The translations under genes were made by a program, and so were the position numbers. A DNA stretch of 64,000 bases from Dactylis glomerata (Eukaryota; Streptophyta; Magnoliopsida; Poales; Poaceae), in assembly GCA_007115705.1 (NCBI GenBank), contig QXEO01000553.1:18860704-18924703 (forward strand). Reading direction: 5' to 3'. The notes beneath the pieces are model-generated. The model was not told the origin of the DNA, did not search any database, and saw only the letters and a program-made list of their open reading frames with translations. Shown here one piece after another: positions 48,885 through 61,200 of the stretch (position 1 is the stretch's first letter; the number at the start of each line of letters is the position of its first letter).

Positions 48885-49262
48885 TCAATTGATCCAACTG
48901 AACCCTCTCGTCAAAGTCTCCACAAGGAATTGACATATAATCATTCCGGCTAGTTCTTTGGCTTTGTGTGTCCTAATACTAGTAATCGCCTCCACAATTG
49001 TTATCTCGTAGGCAAGGGCTGAACTACGAGCTTCTCCATAAGGTAAGATAACATGCAATCCTAACTCTACGGGTAGATGAATGACCACATGATACTTTGC
49101 CAAGATACTCCCATCAAAATATGAGAACACTTTTACTACAACATTGGATGAGTAGCCAAAAGTCTTCAAAAGCTGACACAAGATATCAGTCCATACTCCC
49201 AGATAAGAATTCAACTTTGACTCACTAACCCTAACAGTCCGAGCAGGCATAGAACTCGTCAT
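48885..49262 (-). CDS. E4 first ORF, retroelement-type protein of unknown role
   Basis: A 125-codon ORF that starts about 190 bp after the primer site, where a gag would be expected. The sequence is globular, with a hydrophobic core and an Ala/Ile/Glu-rich helix in the second half. I see no Gag signature, zinc knuckle or protease motif and do not recognise the family. It may be a remnant of a longer gag. Confidence 0.45.
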   Translation of the reverse strand: MTSSMPARTVRVSESKLNSYLGVWTDILCQLLKTFGYSSNVVVKVFSYFDGSILAKYHVVIHLPVELGLHVILPYGEARSSALAYEITIVEAITSIRTHKAKELAGMIICQFLVETLTRGFSWIN

Positions 49263-49471
49263 CGCTGACTGTTCAGAAGAAAAACAAGTATTAGCAAAAA
49301 AGCTAATGAAAACAGTAAGAATTATCTCACTACTAATATGACTTTGATATTCTCAAGTGAATATCCATCACATCATTAGAGAATTATTAATGACACTCGT
49401 TTCCTACAGGCTCTATCCGCTTACTAGGTTTCCAACCTAAGGTCGTAGCATTGCTCTAATACCAGCCGCGG

Positions 49472-52300
49472 TGAACCCAGTACACCACTGTATGTTGTAG
49501 TGTACTAGTCATTGATATATAACACTCACGAAGTACCGATTCGCAAATATTACATCTCTCAGAGTGGTACAATAGAAATATTTCGGGTCCGCAACTTTAC
49601 ATGTTCGTACTTAACAACCAATAATGTACAAAGGTTTCAAGATCCTCATTGGTCTATTGAGGATTCAAAATCAATTTAAATTTAAACTAGCTAATCTTCT
49701 GATCATTGGTACTACTAAGCTAAGTACCATCAGAGCTTTGCAACTTTATTTAGGTAAGTATATGTTGCGAATCTCATCTATTCTATCCTATGTCTACGCT
49801 TCTTCATCTCTGTCCTCACTGTTCACTCCATATTCTATTATGTAATCTGTGCCATCTATTCCTCCTGAAAGATCCAGCTCTTTGTAGTATACCTTGTCGT
49901 ACTCCTGTTGGTTAACTTTAGTTTCCTCGGTATTAACTAGTTCAAAGTCTAGAAAGAGATGAGATGATAGATTGAGTACAAATATACTCAGATGTGTGAT
50001 GTGTAACCATAGATTTTTATCCAAGGTTTGGTTTTTGAAAATGGTTTTATAGAAAAGGTAAGTTTTATAGTTTTATTAAAATCTAAGTTCATCAGTCTTC
50101 ACGGGTCATTGGCAGGTATTTGAGTGGCCAACCAGTAAATTAGGGAAATCAAACACATAAAGAAGTTTTCTTTCCAAGCCTGGTAACACCACACTTAAGT
50201 AAGTCGATTCAGATTAGCCAACAAGCGAATCCATTAACTCAGTCAACTCTTTCTGGTAAAAGTGCTCATCACCATGACATTATATAATATAGAAAATTAC
50301 AGACAACACTCAATGATAATGAGTGGATCAAGTCATTTACTAGTCAATGAACTGACTAAACCCTTTCTGTTCTGGGAATTGACCCACTTAACTATACTCT
50401 TAGGGCAAGTTGCCCTGTGGTAATTAACTCCGTAAAATCTGTATCAGTCTTGAGGCAATTTGGAAATGCTAGACAAAGATATTAATTAGAGTCAGTCAAT
50501 TCCCTAGCTACAGTTAATATGAAAAATCCTGGGTAGGTAATTCAAACATGTCCCACCCAATAGGTGAATCTTTCAAAGTGTGGGAAATCTCCCCTTTCTT
50601 CAATCCTAGAATCAATGCCTAAGAAAAAGGGTATATCTATGAAAATGCTCAACCCATTCATGCGATTCAATCCTCTACTCTGATTATATTAAAAAGTAAA
50701 CACTCCACTAAGTCGTACACACTCCCCAATAAGTCTGGTAATTAATTCGTTCAAATCAATGCTCGGTGCAGCAGGTAATGTAACTTAATCAATCGCAAGC
50801 GGCAAAAGAACTCAAACTCAATCCACAATCCGTCTCGCACGTCTGGGAAAGAAGAGCAGGCTGTTAGGCAAGCCGGCTTTAATACAACCTCTAGGGAAGC
50901 CAGGAAAGTTGGTATATACTTAGTACCAAACTTTTGAAACAGTTTGAATTCTCCAATAAGGAAGAAATGAAAAAGCTAGGCCGAAGGATGAGATGGCATT
51001 TCAAGAGAATAGTCGATCAGTATGGCAGGAAGAGGTCTCTTTGTCAAATCCTCTATCATCTAAAGCTAGGTCAGAAACTTCCTTTAGGAGCAGAAGAATT
51101 TGCAGGCCATAGGACAAAGCTTCCATTCTCGAAGAAAATAACTTATGTTTAGTTCCTTTCCTCGCTGCGTTCGCAATCCTTTCCTAGGATAAGGACTAAC
51201 ATGTCACATTTTTACACTCTCGAGAGGTGCGCTACTTTTCCCACAAACGTCCTTGGCCTTATTGCCCCAGTCACACTTCCTTTGGTGTGAGGCCAGTTAC
51301 CAAGTTTCTCCAAGTCATGTCGAGCACTACCTAACTCCGTAATCTACCCTTTTGCATTGAACCGGTCGATGGCCGCGATCAGATGCCATCCCTACTAAGA
51401 CACTAAAATCATCATCCGGCCGCACAAGATGAGGACGTTATGGGCTCCCACCCACTGTAGTTCCTCGCGGGAACACAACCCGACCTAGTCGCCAGAAGAT
51501 ATACGGAACTAAGGAGAAACTTCTGACTTGCTTGTCCCATTCCAAGATCTGTGGTCAGCGCGGGTTATACGATGCTTTGAAATCACTGACTACTTTCTAT
51601 TATTAATTCTGAGGTGACTTTCCTGGTACAATGAAATCTCCACCAGCATGACTTTCTCATGTATCAAACCATGATTTCATTGCCCACCAACTGTGATTCA
51701 ATTTATTTTTAAAACAGTTATTTGTTTTATGTAAGTGATTCCCTTTTTAAAGGTTTATACAAAAATTTACTAAGTGAAAGGGTGAACTTACCTAATGATT
51801 GCAAGATAATGCAGTTTGAAGGTTCTACTTGACCCTTGACCTCGGGTCCTGGATTAACAATCAATTCTTAAGAAAAACTTCAAAAGTTCAAATCACTCCT
51901 AATGCAACTATATGCTATGCAATGTTTTCACTAGTGATTTATTCATTCCTTTTTGGTGTGTTGGTCTTTCAATCAATTATTCAAACTTTATTGTTCCAAT
52001 TGTACTATCAAATTTCATTGATCCTTTCTTCCTATACACTTTCTTTGTCACACAATGAGACGACCAACCAATTGTATAGAAAATTATCCATCTGTCAACC
52101 AGCATACTCAAGAGTAGCATGGAAGGATTTTGAATTGTCGGAAGGTTGTAACAAATCGTGTTCATATAGTGGGAGTTCGGCAAAGTGTATATTGGGAAAT
52201 AATAATCAAAGGTGATACTACTATTTTAGGAATGTTTTCATATTCCTTTAGAATTTTCATATATCTATAAGAATTTAATTTGCTCACTCAAAATAATTAA
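49472..52300 (-). repeat. Probable E4 5' LTR (right limit unclear)
   Basis: The left edge starts TGAACCC (49472), 7 bases from the E4 primer site, as an LTR end would. The minus-strand text between about 51800 and 51130 has the style of the U5 part of Tekay-type long LTRs, with GGGTGGGAGCCC and similar blocks. I found no clear TG-start on the right, so the limit at 52300 is a guess. Open frames here are short and look accidental. Confidence 0.4.
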
Positions 52301-55300
52301 ATAACACCTGTTAGGATTTTATTTTGAACTATCAAGTTTTAACTTGATTTCTTTAATTCAAAATTCATCAAAAATAAAAGTATTTCAATTATTCCTATGA
52401 ATATGTTAGTTGTGATCCTCTTATCTTTTGAGTTCAAAACTATTTTGATTATATTTTTGTGAGGTTGCTAGGGCTTTATTTCCTATTATTGCATTTCAAC
52501 TAATTTTGAAAAGACTAAAATACCCCTGGGCCCACTGGTCAGACCAAAGTGGTCAAATCGTTATAATGGTTTGTTCGAACTGAACCACTTGGCCTTCCCC
52601 GCTCTCTCTCTCGCTCGACCTCACCCTCTCCTCGCTCTGGTGACTGTGTCGCCTTCGCCGTCGCCTTGCCGTTTCGGCCACCTCCGACCAGCTCCGGCGA
52701 CGCTCTAGTGCTCAATCAAATCACCTCACTCTGCTCTACCAAACTATCCCAAGATTTTCCTTGAATGCATCCTCGATGACTCGATTTGATCCTGGAGTGG
52801 ACCTAGGGTTTCGGCTTTGAAGTCGTGCTCAACTCCAGTGACTTCTCAGGCGCTATTGGGACTATGGCTGGCCCAGGGATGCTCTTCTACCTCCTCTACT
52901 TCCTCTACATCGACCTTTGGCAGGTGTAGGTCGAGTTTTCCCTTGTGGAAAGCTCCCTGTGCCGCCTCTGTGTTGTCTCCGGCGATGGTGAGCTTGCTCC
53001 CTTGCCCGCAAGGTAAGTACTCTCTCTCTTCCTTCTCTACTTCTACTCTCTCTAGCATAATTTCTACTAATAGCTTGATATCTAGGGTTCGCCTCTGTAC
53101 AATTCCCCATTTCTAGGGTTTGTGCTACTATTGGGTCGATTAGGTGCTATTCTAGTGTTTGTTCTTACTCCTGGCATCTATTCTAGGCTTATCTAGCTCA
53201 AATGCATGCTGTTTGATTTCTTCTGAATATTTTAGTATTTTGTTCAATTTCGTCAGTTAACAGTGATGCATGGTTTTGGTCATTTAGGTAGCTTCGAGTA
53301 GGTTCTAGGGTCTTCTAGTATGTTCTAGTAGGTTCTATTAGCTACTGGTACTCGACATGATCATGCTTGCTTGCTTATGATCTCTAAATCTACTGCTACT
53401 GTCATATAGTTAAGCTACTATCATTTATTCAGTTATGCTACTGTCATTTCTTCAGTTAACTATTGTGTCTTTAGTTAACATGCTTATTTCCTAGTTAGTT
53501 TCTACTTATTTGTGTAGTTATTACTTACGAATGTGCTAAACATCCATAATTCACAAATTGCGTGTGTATGTTTATAAAGTTTAGTTATTTGTTCTTTAAT
53601 TGTATCTGCTACTTCTATATGAATTTGTGCATGCACTGCCAGTTGCATGATCAATTCTACTACTATTCCTACTAAGGCTATGGTAAGGTCCTGTAGTGGT
53701 TTGTTGTGCCAGGCCTTTGAGCATACTGAGGTTATTCTCCTTTATTGGAGAATACCTAGCAGGGGCTTAGGGTTCTGGGAAGTAGTTACCACTCCCTCTC
53801 ACTAGTACTATTACTCCTAGGGTTTTAGCTATAACCTTTGTAGACTACTAAGTGTGCTTGCTGAAGATTTATTGCAGTTCTTCTCCTCCTGGCTCCAGTT
53901 CTTGCTCAAATGGCTCCTTTAGATCTTCTCCTTCACACCAGTGGGTGTGTTGGGAGTTCCTCTCCTTGAGCCTATGGCCTCAAGGTGTTTCTTTAGCTCT
54001 TTCTCTCTACCTCTGGCTTGAGAGTGTTTCTTATAAGCTTTGTGAGGATTGGTGATCTTCAAGGTGGGTTTGGGGGTCCTATTTATATGTCTCTAAGGCT
54101 GTGCTACTGCTGACACCTATGTGCCATGCAACTAGTGACTAAGGTTCTTATACCGCCTCTCTAGTTTGGTTTCTAGCATGGATTCAATGTATAGTCATAT
54201 GCCTAATCTGGCATGACGGTTTGGGGCTATTTTGGTAATTTCCTAAATCAGTTTCTACAAATTTTAGGGTTTTGGAATTTGGTTTAATTCATTTGTTTGC
54301 TGACAGCAGTTAATGATTTCTGATATTTGTTCTATATGATTTCTGTGACATGTGTGATGAACTGTGCAGTGTTCATTTAGCATGCTTGAATTCTTTTCCA
54401 AGAATCCAAGGTTGAGGTATTTTCTGTAGTTCTAAACCCTGTTAGTTATTCCTATGTTTGCTTGTTTGATCTACTAGTATGCTATGCTACTGGCTATTGC
54501 TAGTACTATTTCTACTTGGATGCTATGCTTGATCTTGGTCTGGTTCTTCCTTGGTGACAACACATACTACACTTGGTCTTTGCCTATTTTTTGGTTCTGG
54601 ACCATCTAGTGGATACTACACTTGGTCTTGATCCATGTTGACACTACTGGTTCTGGTTCCTATTTGGCTTTGGCTTGCCATCTAGTTCTGGCATCTTTCT
54701 TACATGTTATGACTATTTCCTTTGCTTTGCCTCAACACAAAGTTTAGGACAAGTTCCTAGACTTGAATTTGGATTCTAAATAAAATGGATTTTAAATCCA
54801 ACATTTGGATGTGCCAAGATCCTTTGCTTGTTTTGTGTGCAGGTTTAGAAGAAGATCAAGATAAGAAGATGAAGATTTAGATTTTATTAGGACTTTGTTT
54901 ATTTTCTTTTATTTAGTTTGAATTAGTGTTTTAGTCCTAATGTAATATATTCTTTTATTCCTTGTACCAAATATTGTAACAATACCTTTGATATAAGAAA
55001 TAAAATTCTATTTATATTATTACTATTTGGTGATATTTTATTATTGTGTCATTTATTATTGATTTTATTTATTTTTGTGAAATATGAACTCAAGTTTGAA
55101 TAAGTCAAACCTCCATTTGAGCTCATAACCATTAAGTTAGTAGTGATTCACACAAATCAGATAATGGATATTGAATCTTTAGATTCCACTCAAAATATTT
55201 CAAATTTGATTTTCCTAAATTTGGAAATATGAATTCATATTGAAATTTAATTTCAAATCCTAGTGTTGACCTAAGTCAAAGCTCAACAATAGAGTTCTAT

Positions 55301-55375
55301 TTCAATCACTCATACCTTCTAAAACAAAAGTTTTAATTTTTCCACAATTTCAAATGCATGCAATTCAATTTTCCT
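52301..55375 (+). repeat. Transcription-unit-like repeat, probable plus-strand long LTR
   Basis: An AT-rich U3-like stretch is followed by a GC-rich leader (about 52540-53010) with CTCTCTCTCTCG runs, a good donor AAG/GTAAGT near 53010, a long T/A-rich stretch and A/T-rich polyadenylation-like signals near 54940-55010. This is the layout of the E2 LTR leader, but the sequence is different. No long ORF exists. No TG...CA ends or target duplication could be found by eye, so it stays unclassified. Confidence 0.35.
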
Positions 55376-56590
55376 ATTTGCAACCGAGTCCTAAATCATT
55401 CCTACCGTCCGCTCCAACTAACTCTTTGTCCTGAGCGTCGCACGTGCAACACCTCTACGGTATCCACACCTACAGGAGGAGCACCCAGGCAGTTGAGTGC
55501 TAGTTCCAACCTTGCCTAATTTGGGAGTAACTATGAGTGGCACCTAGGGTTGGGAACTCTTTTCGTCCATTCCACTTATATTATATATCCCTCTTAGGTG
55601 GGCTAAACACTTGAGGCCCAACCAGGCTATATCCCAATGTCCACTTGGATCCAATCCTAATGGACTCCTTTCACTTAAGTGTGTGACCCTATAGACCCAT
55701 GAACAATTGGACACAATTAGAGTTACTCTTCCAAGTAACATCTCATGGCTGTGAGTCTAACTCTCTCCCATGAACACTTGGCCTCTAATCGATAACTGGT
55801 AGCGGCTCTTAGCAGAACATGCTAATTCCCAAGTAACGCGGAGTCATAACGATGAACCTCTCACTGCGACTTTTTTCCAAGTCCATTTTCCACACGATAA
55901 ATCTTGTCAAGATATAGGCGAGTTATTGTCATCCTTTTAAGAGCTTAACTCTCTTCTTGATCTGTGATACTCACTCGACTAACACTTAGTGTAGATCCTT
56001 GGTTAACTCTTAAGCAAGTCGTGAAATGAACATGCTTCCAAATCATATCACTCGTGAGGGACCAAAGAATATCTTTCCAAGTCAGAGGGGCAAATCCCAT
56101 ATTGTATATCCATGCTGCACAGCTTAATACACAGCCGACCTAAAAACTACCTTTATTACTACCCAGTTATAGAACAATGTTTGGTAGACCCTAATTTGAT
56201 CGATCCGCAACTCAGAACATGCAATCACCTCAGGTCCAAGGATTCCATTGATTAAGACATGCAAATAACAACTTGCTGGTTGCATCTCAATATGGGTTAG
56301 TCCAACTTGCTAAACACACTTTAGCCAAGTCAGTGTAAGTTGGGTTAGCATCACCACGTCAATGACTAGTGGAATCAAGTCATCATCTAACTTGCACATT
56401 AGTCCAGATTAAGTGTCTGTACAACCTTGCCGACTAAGGCCAAATCTAGTATGAATGACATAAGTACATAGTTCCACAACCCAATCACACATTCGACGGT
56501 ACATACAAATTTCATACAAGGACAACTTTAAATCATGAATACATTAGAAAATATATGATACATGATTATCTCTAGAGCATATTTCCAACA
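55376..56590 (-). repeat. Partial copia LTR (BARE/Angela-like), minus strand
   Basis: The minus strand starts TGTTGGAAATATGCTCTAGA at 56590, the characteristic 5' end of BARE/Angela-type copia LTRs in Triticeae. A TATA region (GGGATATATAATATAAG) lies on the minus strand at 55590-55574, followed by the CACGTGCGACGCTCAGGA-type leader. Similarity to a copia LTR fades near 55376, so the downstream part is missing or displaced by the neighbouring repeat. Confidence 0.65.
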
Positions 56591-57582
56591 ATTCAACCAT
56601 ATATACAAAATAAGACTAATATCTTCTGTTGCACAACAACACCATACCATAGTCTCAATTTTATAGTGGTTTTATTCGGTTTTATTGGACTTGCTAGGAT
56701 TCCTGTATTTTCCTGTTTCTACTAGTCCAACGGCCAACTCTACATAATTTATGTGTTTTCATTTATTTGATGTTTTTGATTGTTGTTTCTTCTTAATTTT
56801 TACTTATTCAGAATGGTAAAAATCTAGGAACTATGTTCTCAAACATCATGATTTGAAATCTATCTTTATGTGCTTGGCATTAAAAAAACTTAGGGCCTAT
56901 ATTTACAAAGCAGATTCATAGGAATTGGGAGGATTCTATTCCTTAGAAAAAATCTATAGAACTAGCTTGTTTGGTTAGTAGGATTAGAAATTACAGGAAA
57001 ATTTCCTAGGTGCTATTTTTCATGTAATTTGGTATGAAAATTCTCTATACTCTAACCTCATGGAAAATTTCCTATGGTTGCACCACAGTAAAATACATGA
57101 ATTGGTGCAACCAAACAACTTAGGTTTTGTTTGGTACTAGTACTTTTGTAGAGATTAGTGGGGATAATCCTAGAATTGAGTTAGACCTCTATCTTCACCC
57201 GATCCCATCAACCCTATTTATCTCTAGTCCTCAGTCTGCTAGAAGGAGGTAGTGTATTGAGTCATGAGGTAAATACACTAGAGTTTGACGAGTCCTTGGA
57301 AAAAGTAAGGATAAAACCGACATAATATACTAGACCAAAATGGCTTTTTGGGGATATGTGGGGATTTGGGATCAAATATGGTAATCCCCACCTATAACTA
57401 AATTATACTTGGTGCCAACATAGCTTTTAGGTGTTTTCAATTCATATAGATAATCCTATACTTTTTCATACCTGGGTTTTGAAAATAAATCACGTAAGTC
57501 AAAGAGGACCTTAGGAGTTTGTTGCATGTAAGTACGTAACAGAGAAAGCATACGCATAGTGAGAGTAGATAAATGGAGATCC
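56591..57582. other. Intergenic DNA upstream of the WRKY gene
   Basis: No ORF. Two stretches (about 56895-57120 and 57122-57430) have CCTAAG/GTTTGGT-type ends that weakly mirror each other, as in old hAT-type MITEs. The match is too poor to call elements. Confidence 0.4.
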
Positions 57583-57873
57583 AGCTACACGTAGACCTAT
57601 ATTTTCAAACATTTTAAATTTTCCAAAAATCCAAAACAAAATTTAAAGGTAGTCGATGATGAATACTATAAACAATATAAAATCTCAAGATGAACTACTA
57701 TATATTCTAGGCTACACAAAAATAACAAAATTTGACAAGAAAATTGTAGTATATATTGAGATTTTGCACGTTTGATGTATTCATCGGCTACCTTTAAAAT
57801 TTTGTTTCGGATTGTTTTGTGAAAAATGAAATGTAAATTTTAAATATTTAAAAGTAAAGAGCTACATGTAGCT
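57583..57873. mobile_element. Fold-back MITE in the WRKY promoter region
   Basis: Left and right arms of about 120 bp are imperfect inverted copies: AGCTACACGTAG at 57583 pairs with the palindromic AGCTACATGTAGCT ending at 57873. Inside, ATTTAAAGGTAG and CTACCTTTAAA pair as well. The whole 290 bp would fold into one long hairpin. No certain target duplication was found, so the superfamily is open. Confidence 0.7.
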
Positions 57874-58220
57874 CGGCCGGCCTGCATTTTAAGTTTCCGT
57901 ATGCTTAGGAAACTAGTTTTTACTAACAGCTAAGCATAACCACACAAGCTACAAAAGCAGGAGCTGATGGATGAATCTGCTAGGATCGATCGAGCAGCAG
58001 CTACAGCAGCAAGCAGTACCACAATTTGAGCAAAAGGCTCTTTAAAGGGTGGGTCGTCTGTCAAGTCCCCCTCCCAGATGCTATAGCTTGCCCACCGCGC
58101 TTGTCCTCTCTCTCTAACCTAGGCAAGAAATCACCTACTTTTCTCTCTCTCTACTTGGCATCTCATGCCCCCCAAAGCTGCTAGCTAGGCCACTCTGATC
58201 CATACCTTGCACGATCTTGC
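57874..58220 (+). promoter_or_regulatory. WRKY12-like proximal promoter and 5'UTR
   Basis: A TTTAAAG element (58041-58047) is the best TATA-like box, with GCTATAGC (58080-58087) as an alternative. Pyrimidine-rich CTCTCTCT blocks at 58108-58116 and 58143-58152 mark a likely plant start region. A W-box core (TTGAC on the minus strand, 58064-58060) lies between them and the MITE, allowing WRKY feedback. A short uORF precedes the main start. Start sites are inferred. Confidence 0.5.
58165..58188 (+). CDS. Short upstream ORF in the WRKY leader
   Basis: ATG to TAG, 7 codons, 32 bases before the main start codon. If it lies in the transcript it could lower translation of the main ORF. The sequence context of its ATG (CTCATGC) is weak. 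Confidence 0.35.
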   Translation: MPPKAAS

Positions 58221-61200
58221 ATGGAAGGAGCTAGCCAGCTGGAGGTGTGCCTTCCCAGCCTCTACGCGCTTGATCCATACACAGCCCCTCCGCCTCTTCT
58301 CGCTCCATTGCCGAACCAGCAAAAGCTTATCCAGATGCCGTTGGTCCATGGACAGTCCGGCAACCATGGCGTGTTGTTCTCATCGGACCATGGTGGAGGC
58401 CTGTACCCGCTACTTCCCGGGATCCCCTTCGTCCACTCTATCCCCGCCGCCCCTGTATGCGAGAAGTCCACCGGGTTCGCGTCCTTGGGCGGCGCCGGCG
58501 AGGTAATTTATTTACGTTGACCTGCATGCTCGGTTGCCTTTGATGCATGGTGTTCTTGCGTGATTGATTCCTTAGAAATCCTGGTTTTTCTATCAGGCGG
58601 GCACGTCGGCGGCGACAGCCAGCAACGAGGTTGCTAGTACTACTACCGCCACCGCGGCCACTTGCCATGGCGCAAGCTCATGGTAAGTAAGACGGTTGCG
58701 TGATAGATGAGCGTGGGATGGTGTGTGGGCGTCCAATGGGTACATATGGTGATCGATGGTGGCGGACTGGCATATATGCAGGTGGAAGGGGACGGAGAAG
58801 GGGAAGATGAAGGTGAGGAGGAAGATGAGGGAGCCGCGATTCTGCTTCCAGACCAGGAGCGAGGTGGATGTGCTGGACGACGGATACAAGTGGAGGAAGT
58901 ACGGTCAGAAGGTTGTCAAGAACAGTCTTCATCCCAGGTAATAATAGACACGCGCATATGCTTACCCTAGTTCGTGTTCTTTCACTTCACCATGACCGTG
59001 CTGATTCAAAGATCGACCGTGCATCCGTATGGCGCTATTCGAGATTTAGGTGCTAAACTGCTGATTCAAAGATCGATCATGAATCCGTACAGCGCAATTC
59101 GAGATTTAGGAACTAAATACAATGTTTTGACGTGGCAGCATTTTTAGCATTCTTCAGTTAACTGATAACAAATGCTAAGTTGATATCTCAAAAAAAGTAA
59201 AGCTGATAACTTATAAAGGAAATGGATTATTAATGTTTTGAGTTTTTGACACTTAACTCGAAATGAGAGCGTGCATATCTATTGCCATCATTTGAACAGA
59301 TTCCATCAATTTGTAAGCATTTGGAGCAGCATACAAACATCAAACCATTGTCATCTCCAGTTCTCCACCCACTGCACATACAACCCGAGCAAAAGTTGCA
59401 CTAATATTTTGCTAAAATTGCACACTTTTATGAACACAAATTTTTTAGGCGTAGCCTAGTGCAGTTTTAGGGTGAATAAGATTTATGGACAAAAGCACTT
59501 GACTAACTGAAAATTAACAAAATCAAAATCTGATACTAGTTCAATGGTCGCTGCTGTTTCCGCTGTATAGAATAATCAAAACTACTCCCTCCATGCCGGA
59601 TTATTGGGCAAATGTGTATTTTAAGACAAACTTTAATCATTAATTTTAGTTAAGAAAATATAAAATATTTGACATAAAAATTATACCATCGGAAAGTTCT
59701 TTTGAATATGAATCCAATGGTATAATTTTTATATAATATATCTTATATTTTCTTGATTAAAATTAAAGGTCAGAGTTTGTCTCGAAGTACGTAATTGCCC
59801 TATAATCCGGCATGGAGGGAGTATAATAGATATGCAATAAAGTATTTTATACCAAGTAATTGCCTTGTCATTATTTTGTAGAGACCATATATGAGCATAA
59901 CATTCATTCATCATTCTATTTATCTATAGAAGATAGCTACTCACTATGCTTGATTCAACTCGGACTCTCTTTTATTCACAACAGCCTTTCAAAATAATAT
60001 TTCCGATTTTAGTAGGACTTTTGGAGGGTACCAGACCTTAGTATTTTGTTCCTTTAAGAGATCTTCAGATCGTAAACAACATTTCCGCAAATCAAGCTTC
60101 ATAAAAATCTAACACCTCATTTTATTTTAAAGTTCATTGCATTTTTGTCCATCTCTCTACTATATCCCAATAGGTTATTTCCGGTAGGAAACAAATACCC
60201 GTGGGCACCGATAAGTCCGGTAACGGAAATTTCTGTAATACTAGTCGAAAACTTGAAAATACCGCCCGAGATTTGTCAAATGAATTTATAAATTTGTCCA
60301 CATTTTTTCTAAATTCTCTAAATTTATTAAATTATGTGAATACCAAAAAAATTGTTCGGTATTAAAATTTACTGGTGGTAACCGATAAAATTGGTTTTCT
60401 GCGAGAATTCGGGAATCTTGGTTGAAAAAACCCTTGATCCCCATTCCTCTAAAATTCTTGTGCTCATTTATACTAAGTGATTTAAAGGCATCAGTTAAAA
60501 AATCATTTGTTTTAAGATGTCAAAATCTATTGACATTTGTACATGACATACCAATCTTAGAGTTCCCTTGAGTCCATGATTTTGTATAAATTCTCATGGA
60601 TCATAACTTCCTACGTTTTTTTTGGCGGCAATCTTTTTTTGCGGTGCCAACTCCCATAGTCTCAAATCTTATAGGATTTAATAAGACATGCCTCTCTAGT
60701 ATTACATTTGTCTTTTTCTATTCATGATTCTAGAAATTTGAGAAGCAAATAGACCCTTAGTGAGTATCCAAGGGAGGCCACCAAAATCATCCATGTGAGC
60801 TTTTTTTGTCCCCATTTGTCAAAAACCCCACCCAAAGGTAGCCTCCAAGCCTTACCTATATGTAGTTTCTTCCCATATGTGCTCTTCCCCTCCCGCTACC
60901 ACCACTTTGTCTCCGTTGTCAGGCGTGGCAATGGTTTCTCGGAAAGATTTTTTATGAAGGGCGATTTATTACTTAAAAGGTTTAAGCATTACACTTGGCG
61001 TCTGCATAACTAGGATGCACACAGCCGCAAAAATTTAAACAAGCAAAACAAAAAGGCACAATACAATTAATCAAAACTGGAAAAGCGCCTATGGAGGAGG
61101 TCCAGCCCAGAGATCTCATTGTCATCCATGTTGGATAAAAATATCCCTCGCCGTGGCCTCCAACCATACAGACACCTCCATAAACAATTTGTACGTCACA

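Larger units (their letters stand above)
48385..49471 (-). mobile_element. E4: internal 5' part of a minus-strand retroelement
   Basis: On the minus strand, a primer-like site (49464-49453, TGGTATTAGAGC) is followed by an untranslated leader of about 190 bp, an ORF of 125 codons (49262-48885) and a second frame (48787-48386). The primer site differs from the standard initiator-Met type by one base (T for C). E4 is cut on the 3' side by the LTR fragment at 48384. Confidence 0.6.

Noticed and set aside
58501..58520. Reading through the first WRKY exon to its stop at 58520 as a 99-residue protein
   Set aside because: AG/GTAATT at 58502/58503 is a good donor and the joined exons give the complete, family-typical protein.
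58438..58932. Antisense ORFs of 76-98 codons over the WRKY exons
   Set aside because: They are shadows of GC-rich exons and cross the predicted introns.
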